From assembly GCF_026262505.1 (NCBI RefSeq), contig NC_067207.1:27000082-27064081 (forward strand): 64,000 nucleotides of DNA, written 5' to 3'. The translations under genes were made by a program, and so were the position numbers. This document shows positions 21,501 to 33,383 of this stretch, piece after piece (position 1 is the first letter of the stretch; every line of letters starts with the position of its first letter). This DNA comes from Trichomonas vaginalis G3. Taxonomy: Eukaryota > Parabasalia > Trichomonadida > Trichomonadidae. The notes beneath the pieces were generated by a model. It had not been told where the DNA came from. It saw only the letters and a list, made by a program, of their open reading frames with translations, and ran no database searches.

Positions 21501-22787
21501 GGGTGTCCAAAGGTGTGTTTAGCACAAACCTGAATACTGCGAATAGAATAAACAAGTTACATATATATAAAGTTTATTTAAATATAATCACCATTGGATT
21601 CAATCACGCGTTTCGCAGCGATCGATCCAGGCTTGAAAGACACGCTTTAAATCATCATGAGAAATTGCTCAAATTGCTCTCTTAAAATTTTCAAGATCAT
21701 CTGGACTCCGAATTCGCGTCCTTCAGTCTCTTTTTTAGCGTGCCGAATAAATAAAAGTCAGAGGGTGCAATATCAGGTGAATAATTGGGTTTGGAACAAC
21801 TTTGACATTGTTTTTTCACCAAGTAATTCATTACCTATGACTTTTGTGAACTCTTGAATTATCAAAATGAATTGCAAACTTTTGTTTTTGTTGTTTGGAT
21901 TTCTCAAACTCATCAGAATGATAATTTGAGTAAGAACATTTGTCAATTAGATACTGAGCATTCATCGTATTAGGTTTTTGAAGAATATCAATTGCGATGA
22001 TGCCATTCACGCCCCAAAAAACCGACAACATCATCATTGGTGTGTCAATTTTTTTCTTCGGGAATGTTTGCGGATTTTCATCCTTCGGGATCCACATGAT
22101 TTTGGCTTCTGTTGCATATTGAAACAAGACTCTCCCCTGTTACTAAAAAAGCGAAACTTCTTGGATTGATACGCACCCAATATAGAGAGGAGCTCTTTCG
22201 AAGATTGGACTCTAGATTTTTTTTGAACTGAATTAAGGTTGTGCGGAACCCAACGTGTATACGCTAGTTTGTAGTTCAAATAATTGTGCAGATAATAACT
22301 GACTGTTGTACGTGTATCTTTGTCATCTCCTCTATCCTTTCTGAGTGATGCTCTTGGGTCTTCATCTAGCGCTTGAAGAATTGCTTTGATTTTTCTTTGA
22401 TCCGGCGATTTTTTGTCAATTTTTATGATGGCGCTTTTTTGTTTCATGAAGTGATACATCCTAATATGATACGTTACAGTGGAATAGCTAGGAGCATCAT
22501 ACCGAAGCATTTTACCAATGTCTCGAGATTTTTTACAGTCTTTGCATTTTTTTGCAAGAGCGCGGATGTTTTCTTTATGATTCATTAAAAAATGAAAAAA
22601 ATCCCGCCAAAATTTCCCGCGAAACCGCCTTTGTCTCAAAATTCATTTTATATCACGGCATGGCGCCAAAATACAACATTACTCATCATATACAATATAT
22701 CTATTTTTATTATTATATTTATAATCAGCATATATCTCCTTTAATGTCTCATATAGAGCGCTGTGCTAAACGCACCTTTGGACACCC
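21501..22787 (-). mobile_element. mariner transposon, copy 2
   Basis: Same element as 8,694-9,989, at the same place in the duplicated block, with TA at both edges and the GGGTGTCCAAAGGTG inverted repeats. It was carried along by the duplication and not independently inserted. The transposase (MNHKENIRAL start at about 22,582) has frameshifts at different positions from copy 1: copy 2 reads through the N-terminal place where copy 1 is shifted (KDCKKSRDIGKMLRYDAPSY), but it is interrupted elsewhere, for example in the DNA-binding region and around the TGDES block. Confidence 0.85.
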
Positions 22788-22977
22788 TATATAATTATTT
22801 AATACTTATCCAGTTTTACATCAATAACAACAAAGCTAATCAATCATCATTTCAGAAATGCGGGAAATTACTACTATATTAAAGATTGATAGACATTAGG
22901 CTGGCCACCTTCTGTCTATATCTTTACGAATAAAAATAATACTTTTTAAACAAATTATTTAATAAATTTTATTTAAA

Positions 22978-23946
22978 AAACAAAATCAAAATATCAAATT
23001 GATCATCATTCAACTTGATGAAGAAGTGGCATGCTACATATTCTTCTTTGCATGATTCGTTCATTGAATTTCTTGTCTTTCGCAATTCAGATATTACACG
23101 TTCTACATCTGCTTCACTGCACGAAAGTGACATCATCCTTTTTCCAATTGGTCTTATTGCTTTTAGTTGCTTTATGCCATTCATGTACCAAAACTTGCCA
23201 TCATTTTGAGCAAGATGATGACCATTTATAAGATGGGAATCATCTTGCTCTATGAAGAAATCGTAAGCATCACTCAATTCCTTGCTCTATCGTCTTTATT
23301 GATCGTTGGATCAACTGTTGATTCGGCAATTGCTCTTTGTCTGAGGATTGTTATCATGAATGTGTATAGATCTTTTACTCTTTCACTCTACAACATCCCA
23401 GACCAAGGAATTCCTCGAACCATCGGCATTTGTTTCGGCTGCATGATCGTCGTTAAGCATTTGTTCCTCTTCTGCTTGCTGGATCTCTTCATCATGCTCG
23501 GCTACCTCTATCAACACGTTCTGTTCGTTCTTCTTCAAGGATTTCGCCGAGTTTCTAAATGTGATCTCGCGATTGATGATCCTCAGGAAGGAATCGTTGG
23601 ACTTGCACATCTTTCAACTGCATTATAGGTGGATAGCTTGTCTTTCCTCCAAAACCCTTCTTGTCTCTGATGATCTTTCTTGCTAACGGTGTAAAGCCGA
23701 AAGCAAACGAAGCAAAATCAATTCTACCATATTCTTTCATATCATTTTTGAATATTGTAGTGATTGATCGGAGAATCTCTTCACCATCTGGCGTTAATCT
23801 TCCTGCATTTCATCCAACATCCCTTGCACTGTTGTATCATCAGGAATGCATAAGCACCCATGGACTTGTTGGATTCCAGCCATAATTGAAGTTGCTTTCT
23901 TATATACGAAAAAAAGAGATCTGACGTTGTGTCAGATCTCAGTAAA
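22978..23946 (-). pseudogene. hAT transposase, C-terminal half (copy 2)
   Basis: Duplicate of 10,189-11,159 with the same dimerisation block (CSEADVERVISELRKTRNSM) and additional small frameshifts in the N-terminal part of the half (near 23,390, 23,550-23,610 and 23,700-23,830). Not functional. Confidence 0.6.
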
Positions 23947-23997
23947 AGTGACATTTACATGTCAAAAAAAATATAATGAGTTTTAAGTAATTAAAAT

Positions 23998-24296
23998 TGA
24001 GGGTGAGAGTAGTATTGTATGAAATAATATCTCTCACCCTCCAATTCATTCTATGGCGCCGAAAAAATTTGGTGAAATGCGACCACATTTTCACCAAAAT
24101 TTCTCTGCGCCATATAGAGAATAGAGCCTGTGAGGTACTGATACTATCCATGTACCTCACAGGCTCTAGTTCCAAGCCCAAATGGCTAAAAATTGCCCGC
24201 AATTGTTCACATTGCGGGCAATTTTTAGCATTTTGGCTGGGAATTGGAGGGTGAGAGTAGTATTTGTATGAAATAATATCTCTCACCCTCCAATTC
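23998..24296. repeat. Cluster of five hairpins (array 1, second copy)
   Basis: Same five hairpins, in the same order, as 11,198-11,499. Here a few arms carry one-base mismatches or gaps (for example in the second and fourth hairpins), in line with the general small-indel pattern of this duplicated block. Confidence 0.8.
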
Positions 24297-24821
24297 ATCC
24301 AAAGGCTAATATTTCTACATTTCCATAACATTCATTTCAACGGAAACTCATTCAAAATTCTATTATTTTAATTTTTCAATCTTTTTCAATTTCATATTTC
24401 AAAATTAATTTGAATTACATTCAAAACATTTATACCTTATTAATAACATAATATCATTTGTTATCAATATACCAATTCGCTGTTCTAATTTTGGATTCCC
24501 ATCATAAATTATCAATCTATATTTGAAACCTATTCAAATTATTTTCTTATTGATAACATTTATTTTTATTTGTCTTCAACTATTCATTATTTTATTCATT
24601 ATTTTGTCGATTTTTTTTAGTTTCAAATTTTTTATTATCTTATTGTTTTTATTTTTTCTAATTTTTAAAAATTCTGCTTAGAATCTTAATCTCAATTTTA
24701 TTTTTCAATAAAAATTCATGTTTACCAATATTCAATCACTTTTCTCGTTCCCCCAAATTTTTATTAAAAAAAAAAAAGGTAGTGGGGCTTCCAGCGCGTT
24801 GCGCCCTCTAGCCTGAGATGT

Positions 24822-26897
24822 TTAGTATAAATGAAGATTTTTTTTTCTTGGGATGGGCTTCCAGGCGCTTTTGCGCCCTCTAGGCCCATAAAAACCTTCT
24901 TCGTTCGTCATGAGTGCGTCAATGTTCTCATAGTAAACCTTCACTTTGGATTTGACTTCGGAGAAGAATTTGTTGTAGTTGTCAAGGACTGCCTTTGCGA
25001 ACTGAGGGTAAGACCAATGTTCGACAATAGGTTTTAATGTGGTTACTAAGCCACTTTGACCTTGAGTGAATTCGTACTTCAAAACAAAAGGAGAAAACCT
25101 TTCAACAAAGTTGTCGACCTTCTCATAATGTTTACTCTTCATCTTTTGAGGTTTCTTAATGGAATATCCCCATGTCGAATTCATAAGCAATTTGAGTGTC
25201 ATTGCAAGTTTGGGGTTTGAAGCTTTCCTAATATCATACAGTTGTTGTATGACTTTTCCAACTGTATAGTTCCTTCCCGGGAACTCACCATCTTCGTTTG
25301 GAATTCCAGTCGGAATATATTGGACAAACCTCATGTACGCAGCGTTAAGGTCGACATAGTATATCTTTTCGTTTGAGTCGAACTTGTCGCAACCAATTGG
25401 TCCAGTTTGTGGAAATTCAAGTGAGTCTCTTATCTTCTGAGAAACTTCTCCTGTTATCTCATAAACATCGTCGAAGCAACCTGTTTCATATAAAACCTTC
25501 TGACCTAACTCAGATGCTCTCCAATACAATTTGACGTCAATTGGATGTCTCAATGGAAGTTTGTTTATAGCATCTTGAAGTTCTTGCAACCTCATTGGAA
25601 GTTCTTCTGGTTCAGGTTGGTATCCGAACAATCCAACTCCTTGTGGAATTGTGTACTTCTTTTGTACTAGAACTTTGTCTGGAACAACTTTTGGTCTTGC
25701 TAACAGTGAAAAGTTTGTTTCGTCTTTTGGTACAAAAGTTTCTGTCAGCTTGTCATCTGGAATTGGTTCCAACAAACCTTTCTCGAAAAGAATGTTTACA
25801 GCTCTGACAATGTTGCACTTGCCTTTTCCGAACAATGGGTTTGTAAGACTTTCGTTCAACATGAAGTGGTTGTGGACAATTGCAATCTTCAACCATGATA
25901 AGTCTTTGTCAACAACATAGTCGTCATGTGAAGAACCTTTAGCTGTAGGTATGTTGACTCGGATATTGACATTTGCCAACGGTGCAATTTTTGCCAATTG
26001 ACCTCTGAGAATGTACCTTGTCTTCACACATGACTCAAGATACTTCATCTTCTCATCTGTAACAAGACCAGAGTTCCTGAGACATGTAAGAATACAAGGT
26101 TCATTGACAATTGTTTCAATTGAATTGTAAATTCCATACCTTGTCAAGTCAATGTCAGACTTATTTATGAACGGAAAGTATCCAGCATGTTGTCTGACTG
26201 CTTGAGGGTTAGGTTGGTACCATTCGAACTTGACACTTGCAATTCCTTCAATTGCATTCAAAATGTCTGAGTCGGAGTCAACCATTTGTTCTCTCTTTGT
26301 AGTCTTGAAAGCGTCAAGAAGTTTTGCGGCTGTTTGTTCATTGCCATTTGCATAGTAAATGTGACCATCCAAATCCGTTATGGTCAATCTGAGATTGTGT
26401 CCTTTCTTATTTCCGTCTTGTATGGCAGCAAGTACACCCATGAAGCCTTCTTTGTTCTTTCCTTCGTCAAAGTTTACTGTAAAGGTTCGACCAGATGTAA
26501 TTTGACTTCTAACTTCACGATACTTCTCATATGCATATCTTGTTCTTTCCATGGGAGCATGACCATCCTCTGCACTACCTTTTTTCCTTCTCAAAGGATG
26601 CAATTGTTCGTCATGTTTCCAGTAGAATCTGGCAAAGCCGTCGTGTCCTTCAGCTTGAGGTTCACTAACATCGAAAGGCATGTCCATAAGACGTTCTTCT
26701 TCTAACCTCTCTAGTCTGTTTGGATAATTGGCACGTGCTGTTTCCAAATCCATTTCGTAGCGAAGACCAGACAATTTGTCATAGACTTTTATGGGTCTTC
26801 CCTTCCTATATTTAAACTTCTTCGAAACTCTCCAACCATATCTTTGTAACTCTGCTTTTATTCTAGCAGACTTTCTATCCATTCTATATGGGGGCAT
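24822..26897 (-). pseudogene. Polinton DNA polymerase B (copy C)
   Basis: Family B, protein-primed-type DNA polymerase. 691 residues are open, starting MPPYRMDRKSARIKAEL at 26,897. Recognisable polymerase blocks: YYVDLNAAYMRF (motif A-like, ~515), LLMNSTWGYSIKK (motif B-like, ~575) and VYYENIDALMTNEEG (motif C-like, ~655). The gene meets the left terminal repeat, and the protein is shorter than most Polinton polymerases. Part of a fossil element; activity is not implied. Confidence 0.75.
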
Positions 26898-27154
26898 TTT
26901 TATAAAAATAAAAAAATATTTTTTTCTTTACTTTACATAACCGCCTGCTGCCATAAGTCTTTGACGCCAACCCATACCAGCTAATGAAGGTTGACTTGGT
27001 TTAGTTTCCAAACTAAACTTTGGTTTTGGTTTATCTTCAGTTTTTGGTTTTTCTTCTTCTATCGGTTTTTTGTCACTTTTCGGTTTCTCTGACTTTACTT
27101 CACTTGCAGGAACAGTTGTGTCGTCAACATCTTCATAAATATCATATGCCATTT

Positions 27155-29177
27155 TGTTGCATGCTAAGTTCGGTCAACGATAGGAATTGAGGGGAAATTA
27201 ATCGTCGAGGAAGTACGATTATGTAAAGTAAAAAATGTTGTGGGATTTTTAATATTGTATATAATTTTATAATAAAATTTTTGTGAGACATTTTAAGAAG
27301 CACATATAATTTTTTGAATTTAAAAATTAAAGTAGTGTTGAATGAATTTATTGATTAATTTAATACGGATATTTCTCAAAATTAATCAAAAATAGGTTTT
27401 CAGAGAACTTTTGAGATATCTTTTCAAAATGTCTTTTTGAAAATATATAAGTATTATATCAAATTGAAAAAAGGTATTTATCAAAATTCTAAATTCTTAA
27501 TAAAAAATAACTTTTCAGAGGATTGTGATTTTGAAAGCATGAGTAATAAGTAAAAAATATCTACGATTTTAATGAGGGAATTGTTCCTTATGAGGTATAC
27601 ATTATAACTATATACCTCATAAGGAACAATTCCCTCTTGATAGCTGGGAAACTTTCTCTGAATAACTTATATTATCATTTGGAGAAAGTTTCCCAGCTAT
27701 CTATTAGAAACTAAAGGCTGTGAGGCACTAATATATAATCAGTGCCTCATAGCCTTTAGTTTCTTATTAAAAACGAGAAAACTTGTTCGAAATGATAAAC
27801 AATTTCGAACAAGTTTTCTCGTTTTAAGGAGGGAATTGTTCCTTATGAGGTATACAGTATGAATATATACCTCATAAGGAACAATTCCCTCTTGATAGCT
27901 GGGAAACTTTCTCTGAATAACTTATCATTTGGACAGAAAAAGTGACACTTTACATGGCAAAAAATAGAGCCTTACTTTTGAGATACTTGAGATTGAAACT
28001 GAATCTTATGAGGCGGTGATCTTGAATCACTACCTCATAAGGTTCAGTTTCATATAAAATTTGTTGCAATTTGTTATTCTTTTGCAATTATTTCTTATAA
28101 GATTTTACATCTTTTAGCGGGGAATGTTTGTTATCATGTATATATTATAAATATCTACACGATAACGAACATTCCTCGCTAAATTGCTGAGAAACTTTGA
28201 GGAAATGTCGAACAATTTCCTCAAAGTTTCTCAGATTTATATAGATCACTAGAGTCCCCTAGGCACTGATTCTGGTTCAGTACCTAGGAGGCTCTAGTTC
28301 TCTAACGAACTGATAAAATGTTTTTAAATTTTTGGATATTGCTACCTGTGAAGCACTGACTTCAAGTCAGTACCTCACAGGTAGCAATTACATTGAAAGA
28401 TGGGAGAAACTTTGTCCGAATGTTAAACTATTCGGACAAAGTTTCTCACATTTGTAGTGGAGATGGAAGGCTTTGAGGTATATTGTATTAATATATACCC
28501 CAAAGCCTTCCATCTCCACTTGAAAGTGTCCAAACTTTGGGTTAATACTTTGCAATTAACCCAAAGTTTGGACACTTTCTAGAAGGAATTGGAGGGTAAG
28601 AGATATACATTCATATGGTATATCTCTTACCCTCCAATTCCTTCTTAAAATGGGAGAAACTTTGTCCGAATGTTAAACTATTCGGACAAAGTTTCTCCCA
28701 TTTTTTGAAGGAATTGGAGGCTATGAGATACTGATGCAATGTCAGTAACTCATGGCTTCCAATTCCTTCCTAAAACTCATAAAAGTGGACATTACATGCA
28801 TATAAAATTTGACATGTAAAGTCCACTTTTTGTGAGCGGGGATTTGACTCCGTCAAATCCCCTTTTTCGTTTACGAGAAAGCCAAATTCTCTCAAAAAGT
28901 TAAGTAGGACCAATTTTTTATAAAAAAAATCCAATTTCATTATGAATGTTAATTAATTTATATAATTATTGAATAAAAAATTTTCTTTGAGATTATGAAA
29001 AGTTCTTTGAAAAGTTATTTTTTCTCATTTTTAAATATTGTATTAGCCTATTTATTTAGAATCCAAATTAAATAACTTTAAATTCAATATTTAAAGAATA
29101 ATTTTGAAGGAATTGAGTTACTTCCCCCGACGATAAAATTGAGAGGTTTACATTTTGACCGAACTTAGCATGCAACA
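27155..29177. mobile_element. E1: 2.0 kb hairpin-array transposon inserted in Polinton C
   Basis: A 2,023-bp element. It begins TGTTGCATGCTAAGTTCGG and ends with the complement of the same sequence, giving inverted repeats of about 22 bp. The 4-bp ATTT target duplication (27,151-27,154 and 29,178-29,181) is confirmed by the empty site near 1,831-1,836 in copy A. The subterminal regions (CGATAGGAATTGAGG on the left; AACCTCTCAATTTTATCGTC on the right, read inward) match those of E2 at 43,029-47,997. The inside is AT-rich flanks around an array of ~18 hairpins (27,574-28,862). No reading frame resembles a transposase, so it must be moved in trans. I do not recognise the superfamily. Confidence 0.85.
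27574..28862. repeat. Array of ~18 consecutive, largely alternating hairpins (array 2, in E1)
   Basis: Hairpins at 27,574-27,636; 27,639-27,701; 27,706-27,764; 27,770-27,825; 27,829-27,891; (partial 27,893-27,935); 27,995-28,051; 28,113-28,183; 28,187-28,234; 28,248-28,298; 28,338-28,388; 28,404-28,447; 28,456-28,520; 28,522-28,579; 28,581-28,645; 28,647-28,704; 28,707-28,769; 28,776-28,836; 28,838-28,862. Arms are about 11-26 bp, many perfect. Class I hairpins have a GAGGYAYTGA or GAGGTATA core and class II a GAAACTTTG-type stem; the classes mostly alternate. Gaps between hairpins are often only 1-6 bp. Confidence 0.9.
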
Positions 29178-29555
29178 ATTTGTTTTTGTTTTCCTTTCAA
29201 CTTTTTGTGTTTGTTGTAAAGTTTAGAATATTTCGACTCTAAGTCAATGAGATGTTCTATAATGAACTGTTGGTCAGTGAAGTAAACTTTTCCATCTGTT
29301 GTCTCGAAAGCTCCTTCAGACTTCAATATTTTATTTGTGAGAGTCTGTTTCTTTTTTGAGATACTAGCCGTTCCATTTTTATGAAAAGTGACTTTATAGT
29401 TAGGGTTTGTATTTCCAGACCTGGCACTTTCTATTATTGAATTTTTCTCTTCATCTGTAAGTTCTTTGACAGGTTTTGACAATGGTTCTGAACTTTTGTT
29501 TGTGGTGTCAAATCTACCGTTTCAACTTCTTCGGTCATTTCATCTCAGTAAAAAA

Positions 29556-30128
29556 TTTAGTTTGGTTTGTTTTCACTGGTTGTTTTAGGTTTTTTAAGTC
29601 GGTCTAAAACTTCCTGAGGTATAGGAAGAACTGACAAACACGTGGTGTAACTGCTGGAAGCCGACAAATCCATCTTGAACTCATTTGTCTCAATGCTGTA
29701 TTGTTCATTTCATCTCAGTAAAAAACTTTACATTCCCCACGTTTGAGGCGGTTGAGGTTGGTTATTGTTTACCCATTGTTGTGCATGGTTATATCCTCTG
29801 TTAAAGAATCTTTCACCTTGGTCCATATAGTGTCCTGCTTGGTTATAGTAGTCATTTGCTTTGTATAATAGTTTCCTGCTTGTCTTCCTACATTGTCCAT
29901 CCATCCTTGAACTTTTCCTCTTGTTTCAGGATTTGGAATAAGATTTGTTGCATCTCGTGCTACATCCCAACCTTTCTGTACAGTTTGTATAATAGGTTGT
30001 GCTTTCTCTTTAAGTATACCTAATGTACTCAAAATCTTCCTTCCAACTCCAAATACACCTCTGGCTATTGTTCCAACTGCGGGCAAAAATCTGGATGCAA
30101 CTCCTGCTAATGCGCCAAATAAACCCAT
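29556..30128 (-). pseudogene. Polinton 51-aa and 133-aa gene block (copy C)
   Basis: Same two genes as at 2,213-2,789 in copy A. The 133-aa gene (about 29,731-30,128) keeps its MGLFGALAGVASRFLPAVG amphipathic start and the short divergent gap to the integrase. The block is broken in about two places. Confidence 0.6.
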
Positions 30129-30145
30129 TTCTTATGGTTAAAAAA

Positions 30146-31100
30146 ATGACGAATCCAAACAAGGACCCCTATGTTTCTAAGGCGACAAAGAAAGCACTCA
30201 TGGTAAAATCTTTAGTTCAACACCAAATGCTTGGTTTAATGGATTATCTTGGAAAACATTCCGAGAGTTAGAACAGATGGACCACCATACTGGCTAATAT
30301 TTGTCGGTCAAAACACAAGATACTGTGAAGCCATACCATTACAGTCCAAAAATATTTTAGATGTGAAAACTGCTTTGACAATATTCGTTGACAAATACCA
30401 TCCAACAAAACTGACATCTGACTGTGAAAGTTCTTTCAAATCAGATGATGTAAAAAACTATCTGCGTTCAAAAAATGTAAACCAATATTTCATTGTCGAC
30501 CAAAACCATTTCTGCTCTTGGTGTCATTGACGGTTTGTATAAAATGTTAAGAGACTTAAACCAACCACAAGGTGGTGAAGCAAATGAAATGTCATATGAC
30601 GACAAATATAGACACTTCTCCATGGCAAAGATGAGACAAGTTTTAAATATTTACAATTAGCCGTAAACAAAAGGTTTGGGAAACCACTCCCCCGAAGAAA
30701 TGAAAAACAACCCTGACTTAGAGAAAGACTATATATTTATATAATTTAGTCAAAAGAGACAAACAAGAAAGAATGCCGGGCTTCAAACTTCAGAAAGGTG
30801 ACAAAAGTAAAAATAGAAATACCTAAACGCGACCCATATGAAAATACTATTGACTATGACAACAATGGGAACTCGACAGGTACTCACATTCGTGTTCGTA
30901 AAAATAGAAGAAAGTATACAAGAGAATATTATGAAGTTTTAGGCAACATGGCAAAATGTACAGACTGCAAGCAGAAGATAAAACTACTATTGTCAGACCT
31001 CGTTTCAAACTTGTCAAAGTTCAAGGTGGTATACTTTCAAAGACAGTTCCTAACAAATATAAGACAACTCCTTGACGAAATGCTAAGAAGTTGAAAATGA
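30146..31100 (+). pseudogene. Polinton retroviral-type integrase (copy C)
   Basis: Integrase with the LTSDCESSF block and basic C-terminal SH3-like region of the copy A version, divergent to the 133-aa gene. Broken in several places here. Confidence 0.7.
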
Positions 31101-31105
31101 CGACT

Positions 31106-32512
31106 AAGCATTTCTATACCATGCGTAAACTGTCATGTAAGGTGGCATGTATTCTTTACTTTGTCCGTTGTTTGCGTATATCCTGTAACGTGATGTGTAT
31201 GGATTCCTCCTCCCTCAGTGTTATTCAGTAACAATTTATAGCAAACTTAACGTCCTCTTTAACATCATATCCTTTACCTTTTGTCATTCCTGACCAATCC
31301 CAAAATCTATGACTATGCAAACCTGCTTGAGCTGTACTTAAATCTGTGTGTGACTGTGTGCAGGTAAATTTTCACCTGAAATCGTTTTACTTCCACCTGT
31401 TTCCTTTGAAGAGTTTTGCACAATACAAAAACCTGTCGACTATTTGAGTCCAAGTTCCAAAACCAAGTACTACTTCTGGTCTGGTAGAGTTCATTGACGT
31501 ATAAATTAGAGCCTATAGGATAATAATGTTTGAAGCATTTCTGTCTTTAATGTTTGAAGCTCTGTTTGTCTGCTTTCTTGTCATATAAATCTTGAGCAGT
31601 GAATTTAATATTATGTTCATCCTTCATTGACATAAACATCTTTACATCTAATGTTTCTCATCGTCGTTATGTCGTCCATCCGATGTTAAACCTTGTGGAA
31701 AGTTAGGAGGTTTACAATATAATGCATCCCCACCAGTTTCTCAACCGTTTCCTTCAATACTTTCTATAGCAACAGTTGTAAAACTTGTATGTGTATGGTT
31801 CTTATCTGCTTTTTCTTCTCTAACTCATCGTTAACATAAGTTTTATCTGCTTTAAGGTCTAAACATCCTGAACCCATCCTGTATCGGCTTTAGTTTTTAA
31901 ATCTTCGATGTCCATTCATGTACAGTCCCCTTTCTTTCAATTTCGTTATCTTTTTCATCCACATATTCCTTATCCGCTTTTCTTCTCTACTTACTAGCCA
32001 CATATTCCTTATCCGCTTTCTTTTCAAGGCTAACATTTAAGTCTGTTATTTCAGATATAGAATGTGTATGAGTCTTTTTAGAATATTCGTTTTCAGCTCT
32101 TGTCACTTCACTTGACATTTTATTGTCAACATATGTTTTGTCTGCTAGTTCAGGATGAGTATGTTCTTTTGTTGCATAAGCATTGTTAGCTCTTTCTTCT
32201 TCTTTTGCTATTGCATCGTCTACATATTCTTTGTCAGCTTTTGTTGTCAACATCTGTTTTCAAAAGAAGTTCATTTATAGGTTTCTCGTTTAAAGTTCCT
32301 TTTGTTGGATTTATACAGACAGTATGGTTCTTATTGTCTTGAAACAGAAACTCATCTGTCATTGGGTTTAATGTCAGTTTTAAGTTTCCTTCTTTCAATG
32401 ACTCAGATATCTTAGAATAGTTTGAAAAGTTTGTTGTGTTCTTATTTAGAGCTTGCATAATGAGTTGTCGGTTGTGTTGTATTTCTCTTATGGAAGCAAT
32501 ATCTTTCGACAT
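31106..32512 (-). pseudogene. Polinton fibre-like protein (copy C)
   Basis: Fibre-like protein with the conserved head (SIREIQHNRQLIMQAL), KADKEYVD shaft repeats whose number and order differ from copy A, and the phage-type tip region at the left. Broken in several places. Confidence 0.65.
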
Positions 32513-32530
32513 TTTTATTCTAGATAAAAT

Positions 32531-33375
32531 ATGCTTTCAATAGAAAAAGAAAATTCAAGAGTTGCTACAACTAAACCATTAGATGAACTTTTTACGAATG
32601 TCGGTCAAAAGTTTGAGACAGAGACCGTAAAGCATGAAGGCTATCGTTTTGACTACCCATTAAGATGGCTAAGAGACCCATCTGTCACAAAAGCTATTGG
32701 CTTTCGTAGAATGAAGTTCATTTCAGAAGCCATACATGGTTTCCCATTTACGGTCGGTTTTGAAGTTCGATACTATAACAAAGAAAAACGTATGTATGAG
32801 AAATTTGAACAGGGAAAACTTTTACAAGTTAGTTTGCTTGTAAACTTAGAAACAACTCTTCAAGCTTTTCAAGAAAAATAAACGATATCTATATCGAATA
32901 TGCAAAACAGTATAACATTGACGAGGGAGAGTACCATCTCGATATTATTTATGACAGGAAAAATGCAACTGTTAAAATCAATAGAATAGAAGACCTTGGA
33001 GAAAACGTTTATATTTCTACAAAATATAACAACTTGGCATGGTATAGATTTATGAGGATGTTAAATCAGCCTGCAGCATATCCAGTACACCCAGACTTTT
33101 ATGAAGTCGAAAACCCTAATGGAACATATGAAAATGTTTTCGACCCAGCTGCTATTATTGTTCATGCTTCATTTTCTGGCGCCCAAAACTCTTTCTTATG
33201 CTTGGCAAATGACTTTTACGAAAAACCTACAAAGTTATACGAACGAACCAAGTGGAAGTATTTCAGACTTTCAAGTATGGTTTACTACAGATGGAAGAAA
33301 AAGAATAATTCCATTATACCATGCGTTTTACTTAGAACTTAGTTTCATATACAACTACTATCGAACGGTAAAAAT
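32531..33375 (+). pseudogene. Polinton 282-aa-type protein (copy C)
   Basis: Very close to the whole version at 13,212-14,060, with the same start (MLSIEKENSRVATTKPL) and the same 18-bp divergent gap to the fibre gene. A couple of breaks. Confidence 0.6.
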
Positions 33376-33383
33376 ATAATTTT

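Larger units (their letters stand above)
20576..24765. repeat. Second copy of the 4.2 kb hAT/mariner/hairpin block
   Basis: A duplicate of 7,761-11,972, offset by about 12.8 kb. It contains segment X (about 20,650-21,499), mariner copy 2 (21,501-22,787), the hAT transposase C-terminal half (22,987-23,950) and the five-hairpin cluster (23,998-24,296). It differs from the first copy mainly by many one-base gains and losses. The AT-rich spacer 24,297-24,765 holds no gene. Confidence 0.85.
26928..29523 (-). pseudogene. Polinton 194-aa acidic/basic protein gene interrupted by element E1 (copy C)
   Basis: The two parts of the gene, 26,928-27,154 (tail) and 29,178-29,523 (head), are separated by transposon E1. 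A 4-bp ATTT is repeated on either side, and copy A shows the uninterrupted site. Fossil. Confidence 0.8.

Noticed and set aside
27574-28862. CRISPR array
   Set aside because: The units are inverted repeats with different stems, not direct repeats with unique spacers. Eukaryotic nuclear context, no cas genes.
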